Assembly: GCA_022113835.1 (NCBI GenBank)
Contig: JAILWY010000027.1
Span: 6,760,501 to 6,824,500 of the forward strand
Reading direction: 5' to 3'
From: Atopsyche davidsoni
Taxonomy: Eukaryota > Arthropoda > Insecta > Trichoptera > Hydrobiosidae
Length of the DNA: 64,000 bases
The notes beneath the pieces were generated by a model. It had not been told where the DNA came from. It ran no database searches and saw nothing but the letters and a program-made list of their open reading frames with translations. The translations under genes were made by a program, and so were the position numbers. Positions 12,171 to 24,459 of the stretch are shown in pieces (the first letter of the stretch is position 1; every line of letters starts with the position of its first letter).

Positions 12171-12267
12171 CGGTAGCGAATAATTATCGTTAATGACGTT
12201 TATGTTGCAGCGTATTTGAGCTGCTTATGCTAAGTCAACACTCTGCAACATAACCAATAATTCAAAT

Positions 12268-12345
12268 GTAATTATCCAATGGCGTTTTTTTTTTTATTTA
12301 TTATAAGTAAGGAAGCTAATGAGGACGCTATTGGCTGGGTCTCCG
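12268..12345. repeat. Palindromic MITE-like element, copy 2 (short or decayed)
   Basis: AATTATCCAATGGCG on the left and GGACGCTATTGGCTG on the right are the same inverted landmark pair as in the copies at 1811, 24792 and 59668. The centre is replaced by a T-rich run. The outer boundaries are not clear and may extend to about 12190. Confidence 0.45.
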
Positions 12346-12560
12346 TTTGCTTGTCGGTCATGGAACGCCGCGTGTAGGCAGCTGACCGGGGCGCTTTGTT
12401 GCTCGCTGCGGAACGGCCGGGACGAAAGCCGCGCCATTCCGGAAATGCGCTGCGCCATTTCGAAGGGATTCTCTCGCAATTATGCCTTGCGAATGTAGTT
12501 GTTTTTGTTTTCAAGGAAAACGCTTTGTACCCAAACTGGCGTCTATACATTTAATTCTGA
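12346..12560. other. GC-rich island
   Basis: CpG-rich block that continues the decayed MITE copy. Minus-strand open frames (12272-12550 and 12294-12479) overlap in two frames and lack any known motif, so I treat them as chance. Confidence 0.35.
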
Positions 12561-12879
12561 ATTAATGTTTTGTTGAATGGTATGCACGGTACTTTATACA
12601 AACCCACTATCTCATCTTTCTAGACAATAATTTTATCCTATAAATTTCAATATCAAATAAATCATCATATTCGTCTATTTGTATAGTAAAATATATTATA
12701 AAATGAACGTATAGAATAGATAAATGTTAAAAATAAGTGGAAGATATAATTGGTGCATATCCAAAAGTTAAGCTTAAAAATGCAGTTTCAAAAATATATT
12801 TTAAATAAAAATAGTTTTAAAAAACTCACTTTAATCTAGAACGCCTACATTTATTTTTATGGGATTGAAGGTTTAATTT

Positions 12880-13060
12880 GGGTTGCGCGCTCGGGCTTAC
12901 CTTCGTGGAAATGCTAGAAAGGGTTTCGCTTGCGCTCAGGCGAGTCTCCGCCTAATGGCCGGCCTCTCGACTCGGGCAGCCGAGGCCCTAATGGCGCGTG
13001 GGGGAGATGCGCAGAGGCCGAGTCGTGGTTCGCTCGATCCTGCATTACATAGATAGAAAT
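12880..13060 (-). other. GC-rich island, possible minus-strand first exon
   Basis: On the minus strand the island ends with CACGAAG followed by GTAAGC, a strong splice-donor match (exon side 12901, intron starts 12900). It also contains TAATGGCCGGCC (12953-12964). No convincing start site or long reading frame was found, so an exon is only a possibility. Confidence 0.25.
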
Positions 13061-14569
13061 CAGTTTTAATAAAAAAAAAAAAAAACATTACAATAATATG
13101 GCTACTAACAGTCATTTGTTTGCTCAATAAATGCAGTAATTTTTTTAAAGACAGATGGTTTTTCGAATCAGGCCTATTGACGTTCACGGTCCTCATGTGT
13201 GTCCCGAGAATACAATTGTTTCTTCTGTTCACCAAAAGCACATTTTATTAAAAAATTAAAAAAAAACCAGTTTGATTAAAACGTGTATTATATCTTTAAA
13301 CAATGTAAATACTAGAAAAAAAATATTATTCACCATGACTATAATATCAAGTAAGTTGTAAGAGAGGTTTTCTTGAATGATGATTATGAACTTAAGGAAT
13401 AGGTTTGGCCGTGTTTTTTTTTAGACACATTTATTATTGTCCCACATTGTTGGATCATTTTTTGGCGATTTGTTTAAGTAGGCATATCAAAAATATTTAA
13501 AGATCAACTTTATTTTAATACAAGGCTCATTGCATTATTGACTTTACATAAAATAAATTGTCTTAAAAATATTACATTTATTTATAAAAAAAAATCGGAT
13601 ATGATTTTACTTTCCCTTTGAATTTAAAAGATGTAATATTTATGCATGATTAATTTGTTGAATATATATTACGATATATCATTATGGTTTTTGTAATCTA
13701 TTACTGAAATTTTGGAGTATAGGTGTGGAAATAACATTGAAAATTGGATTTTTATGCATATATTAACAAAATAAGGCAGTGAAAAATATCTACGCTGCTT
13801 AATTCTTAGGATTTACAAGTTACTACTACTACTTTTAAAATTCCTTAACGCCATGTATAGGCTGTTTAAAAAAGAGGAAACTTGCATATACAGAGAATGG
13901 ACTGACAGCTCTATAAAGAAACGTGGATTATATTCAATGCTTAGAAATAGCTTAATTAATAATACATATATAAAATATAGTATAATATATATCTGTCAAG
14001 ATATCGCCCTATTTTACAAATAAGTTTTTACTCGGACTGGCGTCATGGCGACCGACAAAAATAGTTGTTAATTCTAAATTGAATAATGGCGAGGGGTTTT
14101 TTTCTTTGAACTGGATGCTGTTGAAATCTTTTTCTTAAGATTAAATAAGAAATCATTTTTGATAATAAACGTATTCCTTATGACATTTATTTTATGTATG
14201 ATTAGTAAAAACCTGCTTGTTGTAACTCTTTTTTACAACAGAACATGCATTTGATGTAATGTTTTATTATAGATTTTTTATTTAAAATCTTGAGTAGGTA
14301 AATTGTATTTAAATACAGATTTCAGAATTTATTTTAGTAAATATATGAATTTCTTCTGGAAGTATTAGCAATCCAGCATTTATTATGATTGTGTTTTATT
14401 TGAAATTATTTATTATTTCATTTAGAATTATGTAAATAAGAGTATTATATTACTTTTATAATTTTAAATTATTTCTCAAATAAATCTGCGAATCCAACAA
14501 GCAAAAATACTAATTGTGTGAGTATTATTGTTGAAATATTGTGATTGGCAGATTTATAGTTGGTTTTCG
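13061..14569. other. AT-rich stretch
   Basis: A/T-dominated sequence with simple A and T runs. I see no gene, repeat family or RNA signal in it. Confidence 0.55.
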
Positions 14570-14948
14570 TGTCATGGGCGTGCATAATTTAGAATAGCAA
14601 ACACCCGAGTGCAGCGTTGCGCCACTCTAACAAGCGTGAAGCAGCAACAGTGCAGATATTTCAAATTTGCTCCGCTTATTTTATAATCCGGCAGTTCTCC
14701 TCGCTCGAGGCATATTGCAATCAAGTTTTTATCATTCTGCGGAATGATAAGATAAGGCCGTGCGGAGTTTCCTCCAATCCCAGGTACGCGCGCCGCGGAC
14801 TCGGCGCCTTTTACGACTAGCCGAGCTTGTTTTCGTCGCGGAAAATATATTTAAGGGAAATGTAGGTTTTTCACGCTTCACACTCTTACTGATAATACTG
14901 TTCTTCGAGGAGTTTTATAGTAATTCACTATAAAGTGAAGCCGAGACG
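14570..14948 (+). promoter_or_regulatory. GC-rich island upstream of a core promoter
   Basis: CpG-rich block immediately upstream of the TATA/initiator pair at 14949-14985, so it is well placed to be promoter-proximal regulatory DNA. The open frame at 14617-14820 has no recognised motif. Confidence 0.4.
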
Positions 14949-14985
14949 TATAAATTGGCAAACGAAACAACGACAGCGTTCAGTC
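14949..14985 (+). promoter_or_regulatory. Candidate RNA polymerase II core promoter (TATA + Inr)
   Basis: TATAAATT begins at 14949 and TCAGTC, an exact match to the insect initiator consensus TCAKTY, spans 14980-14985. The A at 14982 would be +1, which puts the first T of the TATA box at -33, at the edge of the usual range. No clear DPE was seen. This is the best promoter match I found in the window. Confidence 0.5.
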
Positions 14986-15302
14986 TCATTTTAGTTTTTA
15001 CGTGCATTCATTTCGGTACAGATAAGTTTGCTTGCCGTTCCTTCAGTACTCCCAGCAGTCTTCTTTCTTACCTTCAGCAACGCGTTACTGCTGCGACACG
15101 TGCGGGCATTCAGATTCACGCGAGGCAATATCTTGTGCGAAACGTGAATTTTTGGACATGCAAACATTATTGACGCAGTCGTGCTAATGGAGAGCTAAAA
15201 CAAACCTATTAAACTGAAAACATGTAAATACGCGATACGCTTGAGATAATGTGTTCGTTAATGCAGTCTTCGGAAGAATCTCGCGTATATATGGCAAACA
15301 CG
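14982..15302 (+). other. Candidate first exon of an unknown gene
   Basis: Runs from the predicted start site to a strong splice donor (ACG then GTGAGTATG, intron starting 15303). Most of it would be 5' leader with very short upstream frames. An ATG at 15249 opens 18 codons (MCSLMQSSEESRVYMANT) that reach the donor in phase 0. A frame over 14955-15173 lacks an ATG and begins inside the TATA box, so I do not favour it. No homology is recognised. The downstream block at 34642-34719 could belong to the same transcript, but joining the two directly would not keep this frame open. Confidence 0.3.
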
Positions 15303-15620
15303 GTGAGTATGAGCAAATCAACCGTTTTATATACTTATGTACAATGTGTTATTGAGAACCCAATCGGGACAGGTCAGGCCGCTTCTCTATAGGTCGTATT
15401 AAATACCGGGTAGGTAGGTATATACTAAAACGAGTTTTGCACGACGCCTTGCATGTATGGGGGGCACGGCGGGTGTGTATAGACGTAATGGCGGCCTCAC
15501 CAACACTACCGCAGCGAGTATTAAAAGCTTCGCTCATCTGCCGCTAGGCCGCGTGGCTCGATAAATAAGGTTTGCGTCTCGGCTTATACTCTCGCCCGAT
15601 GTCTGAGAGCCTTGCTTTTA
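15303..15620. other. GC-rich patch downstream of the candidate exon
   Basis: Moderately GC-rich sequence with TAATGGCGGCC near 15487 (YY1/Pho-like core). It would lie in intron 1 if the upstream promoter is real. Confidence 0.35.
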
Positions 15621-18139
15621 AATTTAAACATAATTTTTTTTATATACTTAATCAAGCATTTATTGGCGTTTTAGTCTCAAAATGAAATAAGAAAATTAAA
15701 AATAAATCAACCATAAAAAAATTGAACTGAGCGTTAATTTTTTTCTTGTTTTTTGGAATTAAGTGTATATTTTTGTTGCATAACATAAATTTTAATTCAT
15801 TGATATGTCATGGATAAAATAGATATAGTGAAACTACGTAATAATTGTTATTGAGGGTCGTAAAGGAAAATTTACAATCGCAATAAAAAGTTTTAAGCCG
15901 AAATTTTATTAGTTCGCTAAGTACTTAATAATGAATGGCTTTATAAAAGTATTTAATTGAGTGTAATTTACAAACACGGCTACCTGTGATTAGATCCATT
16001 ATAATTTATGGCCACTGAATAACTACATTTATGATACTTGTTTCATTTAATTACCCACTAAAATGACTTTGTAGGCAAATAGTAAAGTTTAACTCATAAA
16101 GTGTTTTTATAAATAAACAATTCATTGATATATATTTATATTGTATATATCACTACTTTGAATACTAGAATTTTGTGTAAATACACTTAAATTTTAAAGA
16201 AAAAAATATTTTTATTGCTGACGCTTTGTTTTTAGTTCTTGTAAAATTTTTAAAATTTTTTAAAAATATTTTATGATAGAAACCAAATCTATAAAAATGG
16301 TTTTTTAAGAATGATGTAAAATATTGATACTTACATAAACCATTATGGTATGATAATACTTATTGATAACTAAAACTCAATTTCAATAAAATAATTTTAT
16401 TTATTTAATTTTTGAATACTTATATTTCTCAGCATTGATTAGCCTCGCCCACACAATATTCTCTAAATAAAGCTCCTGATTATATAACCAAACGTGTCAC
16501 TGATTGACAATGGCCAGAGATTGCCCGAATACGTTCCAAGACTTCCACATTGTAGCAGCGCACAATAAACAGACACAAATTGGGAAAGCAATCACCCGGG
16601 GTCGAGGTTAATTTTACCGCCCCCTCAAAAAAAACAATTACACACCTCCCACTCTCATTGGCTGATACAAACCAGATGATGATGATGGTGGTGATCCTTG
16701 CGTAATTTTGTTAATCTTATTTAGACTCCATGTTGCTTCGGATTTCTAGTACACGATAGAGATAAGACATATTTTTGTTTTATTTATATATATATATATT
16801 TTTTTTTGCTTGATTATTATAGAGACCTACTTACCTACTTATTTACGAAGGCTGCTCTCTCTAACGTTTCTACTCACTTACTCAGCGCGAGATGGCATTG
16901 GTTTGTTTAAAAAGGTTTTATTTCTCAATTCACCATAATGTCGCTAAAGTTGGCGCATTTGTGCGCGCGACCACGAGCGAGCAGCTCCCTTGTTTTTTTG
17001 TAGTAACGCCTCACTATTTCATCGAAATGTAGCGCAGAGGTTGCAAACATTTCCTTTGATCGAAAATACACGATAAAATTTTTATTATTCACAAGTCTTT
17101 TAAACATGATCATATATACCGGCTTAGATATAAGATATGCTTATGATGCGTTATCGAAAAAAAAAATTCCGCGTTAATTTTTATAAAATATCATGTGTAC
17201 CGAATCCTAATTAATAGCATAAATAACTTATTTCGTTAAAACAAAAAAAGTTATTTGCGAAAACCTTTTACAAAAATAAAATAAAGGCATTTTTATATTA
17301 AATTACATAAGTTACCTTTTAAAATACACTTACTTTTATAGTGCTAATTATATTCTTGACAAAGCTTCATAAATATTATGGACTGTCAGATAACAAACAG
17401 TAAATTTCTACCTACATTGTAAATATAAACATGAATAAATTTATAAGATATATTTGAAAATGAAAATTACCTATAAAGTTTATTTATACTGTTAACATGT
17501 TAACTTTATAGTTGCTAATATAAGTATACTTTTTAAATTAAGTATTGCTTATTAAGTATTTATTTTTTCAATAATTTTAAAAATATAATATCAATTTTAT
17601 TTGATTATGTTACATACTTTTAAATTTAATATTTTATGGTAAAAATATGTAACATTGAAATTGACTACAAAAATCACGATTTTGTTATAAAATAAGGGCA
17701 CTCAGATTATGATATATTTTTACATGTCTTATATCGTGTATTAAATGTCATTTTACCTAAATAAATTCATTTGAATTTATCAAAATAAGTTTTTATATAA
17801 ATAATATATCATTATTTTTATCATTTTATCATTATAATAAAAGAGAAATATTGTTTTTAAAATTCCAATAACTAATCAGTAAAATAAAACAAAATTTTCA
17901 AATGATATATGTAATTTAATATTTTTTTATTCCAATTTATTTGATTTTTGGTGTAGATATACGTTTGTATTTATTCGATAAATTAAATATGATGAAAATG
18001 ATATTTGTTTTACTTGAGTGTACCTCTAAATATACTTTCTGTTGGAATGACATTTAAATTAATCATTCGTGCAAGAATTTTCTATCTGAAATCAGAATAA
18101 TTTAAATTGAAAATCGATTTGTATCTCGCCGAAAAATCA
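15621..18139. other. AT-rich stretch
   Basis: Mostly A/T with a small intermediate patch at 16430-16730, including a GATGAT-type short repeat near 16676, and another at 16860-17100. No supported gene. Confidence 0.5.
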
Positions 18140-18560
18140 CAAAAAAATGTTCACTACCACCTCCTTAGTCTGACGTCGGGAGGGGTAACGCCCTCTACAG
18201 TCCTTTTCTCTGGGAGGTCTGTTGCTTTTATTAATTTATTTTATCCTTTATTAAAGCAGTGGCCTTCCCGCCGGCACTGACTGTACAGAATTCTCAATTT
18301 TCGGATTCTCGCTCATTAGCAGTCTTGGAAGCAAATGGCCGGTGGGAATTCAAAGTAGCCGAGAATTTGGTGTTTTAAATTCTGATGAGACTTCGGAAAT
18401 TCGATCGATTCTCTGGAAATGTCGTGGCTTGATGGGGCTCCTCCGTTGCAAGAAAATATCCCCTGGAATATGTAAACAAAGATTTACGTCAGCTTGTTGT
18501 ACAACCAAAGTTAATGCAATTCGCCAGCAAATAGAAAGCCAGGCGGTAAATTAGATTTCT
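18140..18560. other. GC-rich island
   Basis: Composition rise with AAATGGCCGGTGGG near 18333 (ATGGC core). The open frame at 18342-18554 has no recognised domain. Confidence 0.4.
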
Positions 18561-19199
18561 TATTTGTAATTTATGCAGATAAACACATTCGATCGGTGAT
18601 AAAACACAAATTGAGAAGTAAATTGTCAAATAAGCGCAACGTCAACAGTAAATGTGCTAATCTACTTACCAGTAAGATATATGCAAAATGGTAAGCGAAT
18701 CTCAAACCAACGTACCAACCAAACATTTTATTGCAAATGATAAGATTTTTAATATGTTACTGATAATAATAACGTGTTAACTTTTTTGTTGGTAAGTAAC
18801 TGAATGACAAATAAGCAGTCTATTTTGTTAGTTTATTAAATATAATTTTGTTAGATTAATTTATATAATATTTTTGAGTATACCTACATGTCATAAGTTT
18901 GTTAGTTGATATTAAACAAAAATACATACTATTAGGTTTTATATCTAGTATTTTATAAACTGTGTTTGATTAAAAGTTATCCGACCATTTTTATTTTACT
19001 AATTAATTTTACCGGAATATAAAAATACTCCTAATAAGCAGATACATTTATTTAACTTCGTATCTGAAAAATTAAATTAAATTAGTTAATTTATTGGGAG
19101 CCAAAATTTATGCTTAAATATTCCATTCAGATAGACACAATAAATTACATCTCAAATTTAAATTTCAATAATAACTTGACCGGAAATAAAATATTTTTG

Positions 19200-19540
19200 A
19201 ACTTATATATTCCAACTGGCGCCGCGACGCGATCATAGATTTTTAACGATCCTTGCTGGTTTGTTTTAAATTGAGCAATGGTGAATATTCAACCGACGAA
19301 AGCGCACATCGATCTGACAGTGGCTGAATGACAAGTGTGAAGATGCCGCCGAGACCTCCGCGGCGAGGCTCGGAAGGAAGCGGACGCCACGCCGGTCAGG
19401 GTCATGCTGGATGCCCTGGACGGAAGCGACGGAGACAATGTAGCACGTCCCGCTGGCTGGATGCAATTTATATAATGCAAGTTGCTCCGCAGTTGATTGT
19501 GCGACTGACCATAACTGCAGTCGCACTATCAAGATTGAAA
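19200..19540. other. GC-rich island
   Basis: CpG-rich block with overlapping open frames in three frames (19266-19532 -, 19289-19480 -, 19328-19651 +), none with a known motif. It lies just upstream of the mariner remnant. Confidence 0.4.
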
Positions 19541-19750
19541 ATTTTAACGACCGGATTTATTGAGAAGTATGTTTATAGTATATTGATTGCGTCATATAGA
19601 GTGTGTGTTAGTACTCACATTATCACATTATCACATATATTACATCAATAATTTCAATAGTTATAAAATCACCTAGTATATTGCTTTACTGATACATCAA
19701 TGCATATTGAATTTGTTACCTACTTTTATTTCATTCGCTTTTATTGCATA

Positions 19751-20140
19751 AAACGGCCAATATATGCGAGATGTAATTTTCCATCATGACAATGCTTGGT
19801 CACATGTTGCTAAATCGGTTAAAACCTATTTGGAAAACAGTGGATGGGAAGTTCTGCCTCACCCGCCTTATAGCCCAGACCTTGCCCCTTCCGACTACCA
19901 CTCGTTTCAATCGATGCAGAATGCCCTTTCTGGAATACGCTTCACTTCTGAACAGGGTATCAAAAATTGGCTTGATTGTTTCTTGGCTTCAAAAGACGAA
20001 CAGCTCTTTTGGGATGGAATCCATAATTTTTCCGAAATATTAGATAGTGGCTAGCGATGGACAATACTTTGAATAGAATATATTGTATCAATTTATTAAA
20101 ATAAAGCTCCAATTTTACGAAAAAATTAATGCACACACCG
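19751..20140 (+). mobile_element. 5'-truncated mariner (Tc1/mariner) element
   Basis: Contains the C-terminal third of a mariner transposase and the 3' end of the element. The last bases read out as an inverted-repeat-like end (CGGTGTGTGCATTAATTTTT on the minus strand), directly followed by TA, the mariner target. I could not find a matching 5' terminal repeat upstream, so the left part has been lost. The element cannot encode a functional transposase. Confidence 0.85.
19764..20054 (+). pseudogene. mariner transposase, C-terminal fragment
   Basis: 96 open codons with HHDNAW (Asp9) and YSPDLAPSDYH (Asp44). There are 34 residues between the two Asp, which is the D34D spacing that defines mariner. 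The first catalytic Asp and the DNA-binding domain are absent. Just upstream, KRPIYAR reads in a different frame (from 19751), so there is a frameshift near the ATG. The usual C-terminal text (VASDGQYFE then stop at 20074-20076) lies in the +1 frame after the present stop at 20052, so there is a second frameshift. Intact mariner transposases are about 340-350 residues, so this copy is dead. Confidence 0.9.
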
Positions 20141-20238
20141 TATAAATATTAAATTAATTGAATAAACAATTATTTTGTTATTTGTATTATCATAGCTTAG
20201 GTTGAAATTTAAAAAAAAACTGTGAAAAAAGATTTCAG

Positions 20239-20374
20239 ATGTTAACATTAAATAATTATCGTCGATTCCATGATTCCGTCAAAACGAATGAAACCTTTAA
20301 TTCATAAAGAACGCAGGGTAAAAAAAAAAAATGATGTAGTTCATGTTAACATTTAATAATTATCATCGATTCCA
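20239..20374 (+). repeat. Direct repeat pair next to the mariner end
   Basis: A 32-base sequence starting ATGTTAACATTAAATAATTA (20239-20270) is repeated at 20343-20374 with two mismatches, 104 bases away. Between them is unrelated AT-rich text and an A run. It may be a short tandem duplication or the ends of a small element. Confidence 0.6.
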
Positions 20375-20399
20375 CTATACCTTGTAAATTTTAAAATTT

Positions 20400-22180
20400 T
20401 TAATGCATATGTCACTTGTAAATATTCCACGCTTGTCGAAAATCTCTGATTTAAAATTATATATAAAAGTGTGTATTTATGTAAAGATAACCAGAGACTT
20501 TGTCATACTTTGTTGTATATTCTAGAAAGAAAATTGAGAAATATCGGGTAAGTTGTCCAATATACATAGATATTGGCCGGACGCGTATGGAGACATAAAG
20601 CTGAACGTGTTCCTGAATTCCGAATAATATTTCCATAGGAAATTGTCGTCTCGGCCAAAGCTTTTTGGCATCTCACACAAAATGAATAAAAAAATGAAAT
20701 TCATCGTTGAAATACTATACACGGGTGTGAATTCATATGTTATAATTTTCAATCTGAAAATTTTCAAACGTTACCTTAATTTAAAAAAACTCATTTGAAC
20801 AGTTGTAATATTGTAATTAAATCACAGCTGAATTTTCTTTATTTTCAAATTCAACTTAATTTTTTTTCTGTGAATTTATTAAAAAATGTATACTGAAGAA
20901 TAGCAGGCATATTTGAGTTTTGAAACAAATAAATAAATGCGTGCTTAACATAATTTAAAACAACAGTAGTATATCTTTTGATACAGAAAAATAATTGAAT
21001 TGAATTTAAATTATAATCGTTGCTGATATTTTGGGCAGTTTAAAGAAAAGCAACTAAGTGGCTTATAAGCAGGACAATTTGTAGTTCTGAAGTTTAATTA
21101 ATAATACTGAATTTTCAAGACATATATTTTCGTGTAGCTAGAAGTTTTATTTGAGATGTAAACTACTTTTTTTATAAACATATTTTTTATTTGCTACGTA
21201 AAGTACATCTTTTAAAAGAATAAAATATTTTTATTTGTTTTTACCTCGTGTTTTTTATTCGCTTTCTCCATTATTAAGGTGAAATAAAGAATTAAACATT
21301 CGTTTTTATTTTATTTGTTGAACAAACTCCGTCAATGTAATCTTCGTGTCTCTGTAAAGTTTGTATGAAGTCATGGTAAGGTCTTTGTCTAGTGATACTC
21401 TGTACATGTTCTTCAAAACTTTTAAGTCGAATAACGAAATTATTCCCTTGGAAGCATCTATGGTTCCAAATACATATAATGTTTGGCGATGACGCATTTG
21501 ATATGAAAAGTGTATTGAAAAAATATTATATGTTTATTACATTAATTTTTTTACATACAGAAAATACAGATCACATAACCTATTAAAAGGCTAAATAAAA
21601 TAATTTTATTTCTGAAGTGCATTGTTACATTTTTCACATTTCATTTAGATATATATAAAATCTATACTCAATATTCAGTTTTGATTAAAATTTACATTTT
21701 CCGGTATTATTGATTAGATTTCCTCACTCGCTCTCTTGTTCAGTTCGTTTTATCAAATTCTCAAAATTAAATTTAAGCCAATTTCCGTTTCAAAATAAAA
21801 AGCAGGATAGAAGCTTGAATACATTTTTAAGGGTTAGTCAGTTTGGGAGTTTAATCATATAACCCAATTTATTCCGAATTGTTTAATTTAGCAAACGGCC
21901 TTTTTAAAAAAAGGAAACAAAAGATATAAAAGAATTACAATATATTTTTTTATAAAAATGTCTTCTTGTTTTAACGAAAGTAAAATTACTCTCAATGATA
22001 ACTACAGTTTAAACTGAGAAAAACTTTGATTATCTTTTTTTATTACGTATAAAGAAGTACCCGGTGAGTATTTCTGAAAGAATTTACTAATTCTTTTACC
22101 TGAATTCCGTTACTTTCCGTCTCCTATCTGAGATATGAAACTCCGGGTAGCTTAAACTTTTCCTCATTGCAACTGAGATG
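20400..22180. other. AT-rich stretch
   Basis: A/T-rich DNA with short random open frames. I see nothing more specific. Confidence 0.5.
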
Positions 22181-22197
22181 TTGGGTTGTTACAACTT

Positions 22198-22240
22198 TTT
22201 TCATTTATTAAATGATTGCGCCCCTCCCCCTGGCCCTCCC
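22198..22240 (-). other. C-rich run (G-rich on minus)
   Basis: GCGCCCCTCCCCCTGGCCCT and following C runs give several G tracts on the minus strand that could form a quadruplex. It is a local feature in an otherwise AT-rich stretch. Confidence 0.35.
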
Positions 22241-22731
22241 CATCCCTCTACGGGATCGCGACAGTTGTTCGTTAAGTTCCCGCAGAAAGGAAAAAATATC
22301 TCTATAAGAAAGTACTCAAATACTTTCTTGTTAGTACCTATATCTTGGTGCATCAAGGAAAACTTTGGACTTTTTAAATCATCATTAGATAAATTAGCTT
22401 CAGTGGTAAAATATATGTCCGTCCAAGAGATTTGTATTATATTTTATTTATAAAATTTACATATACATACCATTTATAATACAAATTTATAATGCTTGAG
22501 ATATTCATAATTTTTATATTCGCAGCCAGAATAATCTTTGCGGACTAAGTAATGAAATCTAGACCCCTTAGCATTAGTTTTTTTCATGACTCCAGTGTTA
22601 TTTCAATTGTGGTAAGTAATTTTGCTCACTCGGCTAGTTCACTTCTCAAGAGTTTTTGCCTCTTTCTGTAATTAAAAAAAAAGTTTTTATATATTTATTA
22701 TACAATATTCATAGAGTTACATAAATATTCT

Positions 22732-22738
<7 letters not shown>

Positions 22739-22773
<35 letters not shown>
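22739..22773. repeat. (AT)n microsatellite
   Basis: About 17 uninterrupted AT dinucleotides. Confidence 0.95.
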
Positions 22774-22776
<3 letters not shown>

Positions 22777-23260
22777 GTATATATAATCAGACGTTTGTTT
22801 ATATATTTACCATCAAAAATTATAAATCGGAATATTTGTAAATGCTTCGTGATAATTTTACAATTGTAGTTTTTGCGTTTTTGTTAGGTGTCGCAGTTAA
22901 ATACAAATATTGAAAGAATTGTATGTATACACATATTGCGTTACATAGAGACTGAAAAATAAATAAACATGGAGTGTAGGAGCATGTATCACCGGTAGTG
23001 ACTGTACGGAGAGGAATGTATTGCGGACATAGTGCGGCTGTGGCCATAATAATCCATAGGCTCAACAGGGCTGCCACCCTCAGAGAATATTTACAAAAAG
23101 GCGACCAAAATATCCCCTTCTTTACATTATTTTATAGTAAAAATCATATTGCGTTGAATATTTATTGAGTTTATAAATAAGAGTTTTAAAAACTGTAGAA
23201 AGATATGAATTTTATTTATCATATTTGAAAATAGCTTAATATCATACTGGTCAATTTCAT

Positions 23261-23262
<2 letters not shown>

Positions 23263-23315
<53 letters not shown>
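23263..23315. repeat. (AT)n microsatellite
   Basis: About 26 AT dinucleotides, followed by a short ATATCTATATCT degenerate edge. A self-complementary tract that could extrude as a cruciform and is prone to length change. Confidence 0.95.
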
Positions 23316-23316
<1 letters not shown>

Positions 23317-23648
23317 ATATCTAGATAACGTTATGTTTTTATCCCCATTGTTTATGGGCTTTAAACAATGAAAAAAACTTAATGCACGGAGTGACAAAAC
23401 AATCAATTGATATATCAGGTATCCAGATAATCTGAAAACGGTTGATTAAATAAATGTTTTTATGAATAAATTTTTATACCCAAAAATAATTACATAAACT
23501 AAAAAAATCTGTGATTAGAAACAAAGGTGTTTCACTAAAAATATTTTTTTTCCATAACGTTTATAACTTTAATGCTCTTTATGTATAGTAATGTTCATAA
23601 ACCAATAATACTATTAACCTTAACTCATGGTTCTAACCAAAAATATAT

Positions 23649-23955
23649 TAATATGTCTATTTTGTGGATTGAACGTCAATCAAATGCGTTTTAATTACCT
23701 TTACAGGCTTACATTACTTACTAATATGATTAGGCACATATTTTCACACATTGAAAATGATTTCAAAGAGACTCTCAGAAAAATATCATCGTGACTTGTG
23801 TAGGATTCGAGCCTACATCCCCAAGCTTACAAGACCAGTGCACTGGTGCTGGTGGGATGTAGGTTCGAATCCTACACAAGTCACGATGATATTTTTCTGA
23901 GAGTCTCTTTGAAATCATTTTCAATATGTGAAAAAATGTGCCTTATTATATTAGT
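23649..23955 (-). mobile_element. Composite snap-back tRNA-SINE-like element, locus 3 (short form)
   Basis: 307 bp flanked by AAAAATATAT on both sides (23639-23648 and 23956-23965), a likely 10-bp target-site duplication. On + it reads tail (with GGATTGAACGTCAATCA, also present at 55610), then a tRNA-3'-half arm, a spacer of about 25 bp, and the inverted arm ending at 23955. The arms are about 105-110 bp and nearly identical; each carries GGATTCGA or its complement. Compared with the loci at 4494 and 55372, the internal spacer and the 5' half of the tRNA block are missing. The facing arms make a near-perfect hairpin. Confidence 0.7.
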
Positions 23956-24233
23956 AAAAATATATCTGCTGAACCACTCAAAAGAAAGCATTTTAATTAT
24001 TATTTGCTTAAACTACGTATAAAATTAAATATGCAATCTTACGATTGCGTTATACTGTAGTTATAAATAAGTTTCTTGCTTTTTAAATACTGTTAATTAA
24101 AAATTTATAATCATAATAGGCGGAATTTTATTTAGTATGAAAAAATTGTAATTAGATTTATATAATATTTAATTGGCATAATAAGTACGTTGTTTCACTT
24201 ATAGGATATGATTCTTGCCAAAGATTCTTGCCA

Positions 24234-24385
24234 GTGATTCGTTGGCATAATTGGTAATACACCGGCCATGTAAGCCTGGCGGATGTGGGTTCGAATCCCA
24301 CACAAATCACGATGATATTATTCTGAGAGTTTCTTTAATCATTTTTCAATATTTGAAAAAATGTACTTAATCATTATCAACAAAT
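24234..24385 (+). repeat. Solo tRNA-derived SINE-like unit
   Basis: The tRNA-like part (24234-24310) has an acceptor stem GTGATT/AATCAC, a T arm TGTGG-GTTCGAATC-CCACA that pairs fully, and an A-box-like TTGGCATAATTGG. The anticodon-loop text CATGTAA suggests descent from a Thr (TGT) tRNA, but position 33 is A not T and the D stem does not form. The tail ATGATATT...CTGAGAGTTTCTTTAATCA matches the tails of the composite loci. It lies only about 280 bp from the locus-3 element. Confidence 0.65.
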
Positions 24386-24459
24386 TTGAATTTACGTATA
24401 CTTATTATAGCAAAATTCACTTGAGACGGTATATTTTATTTATAAATATATATAGATTA

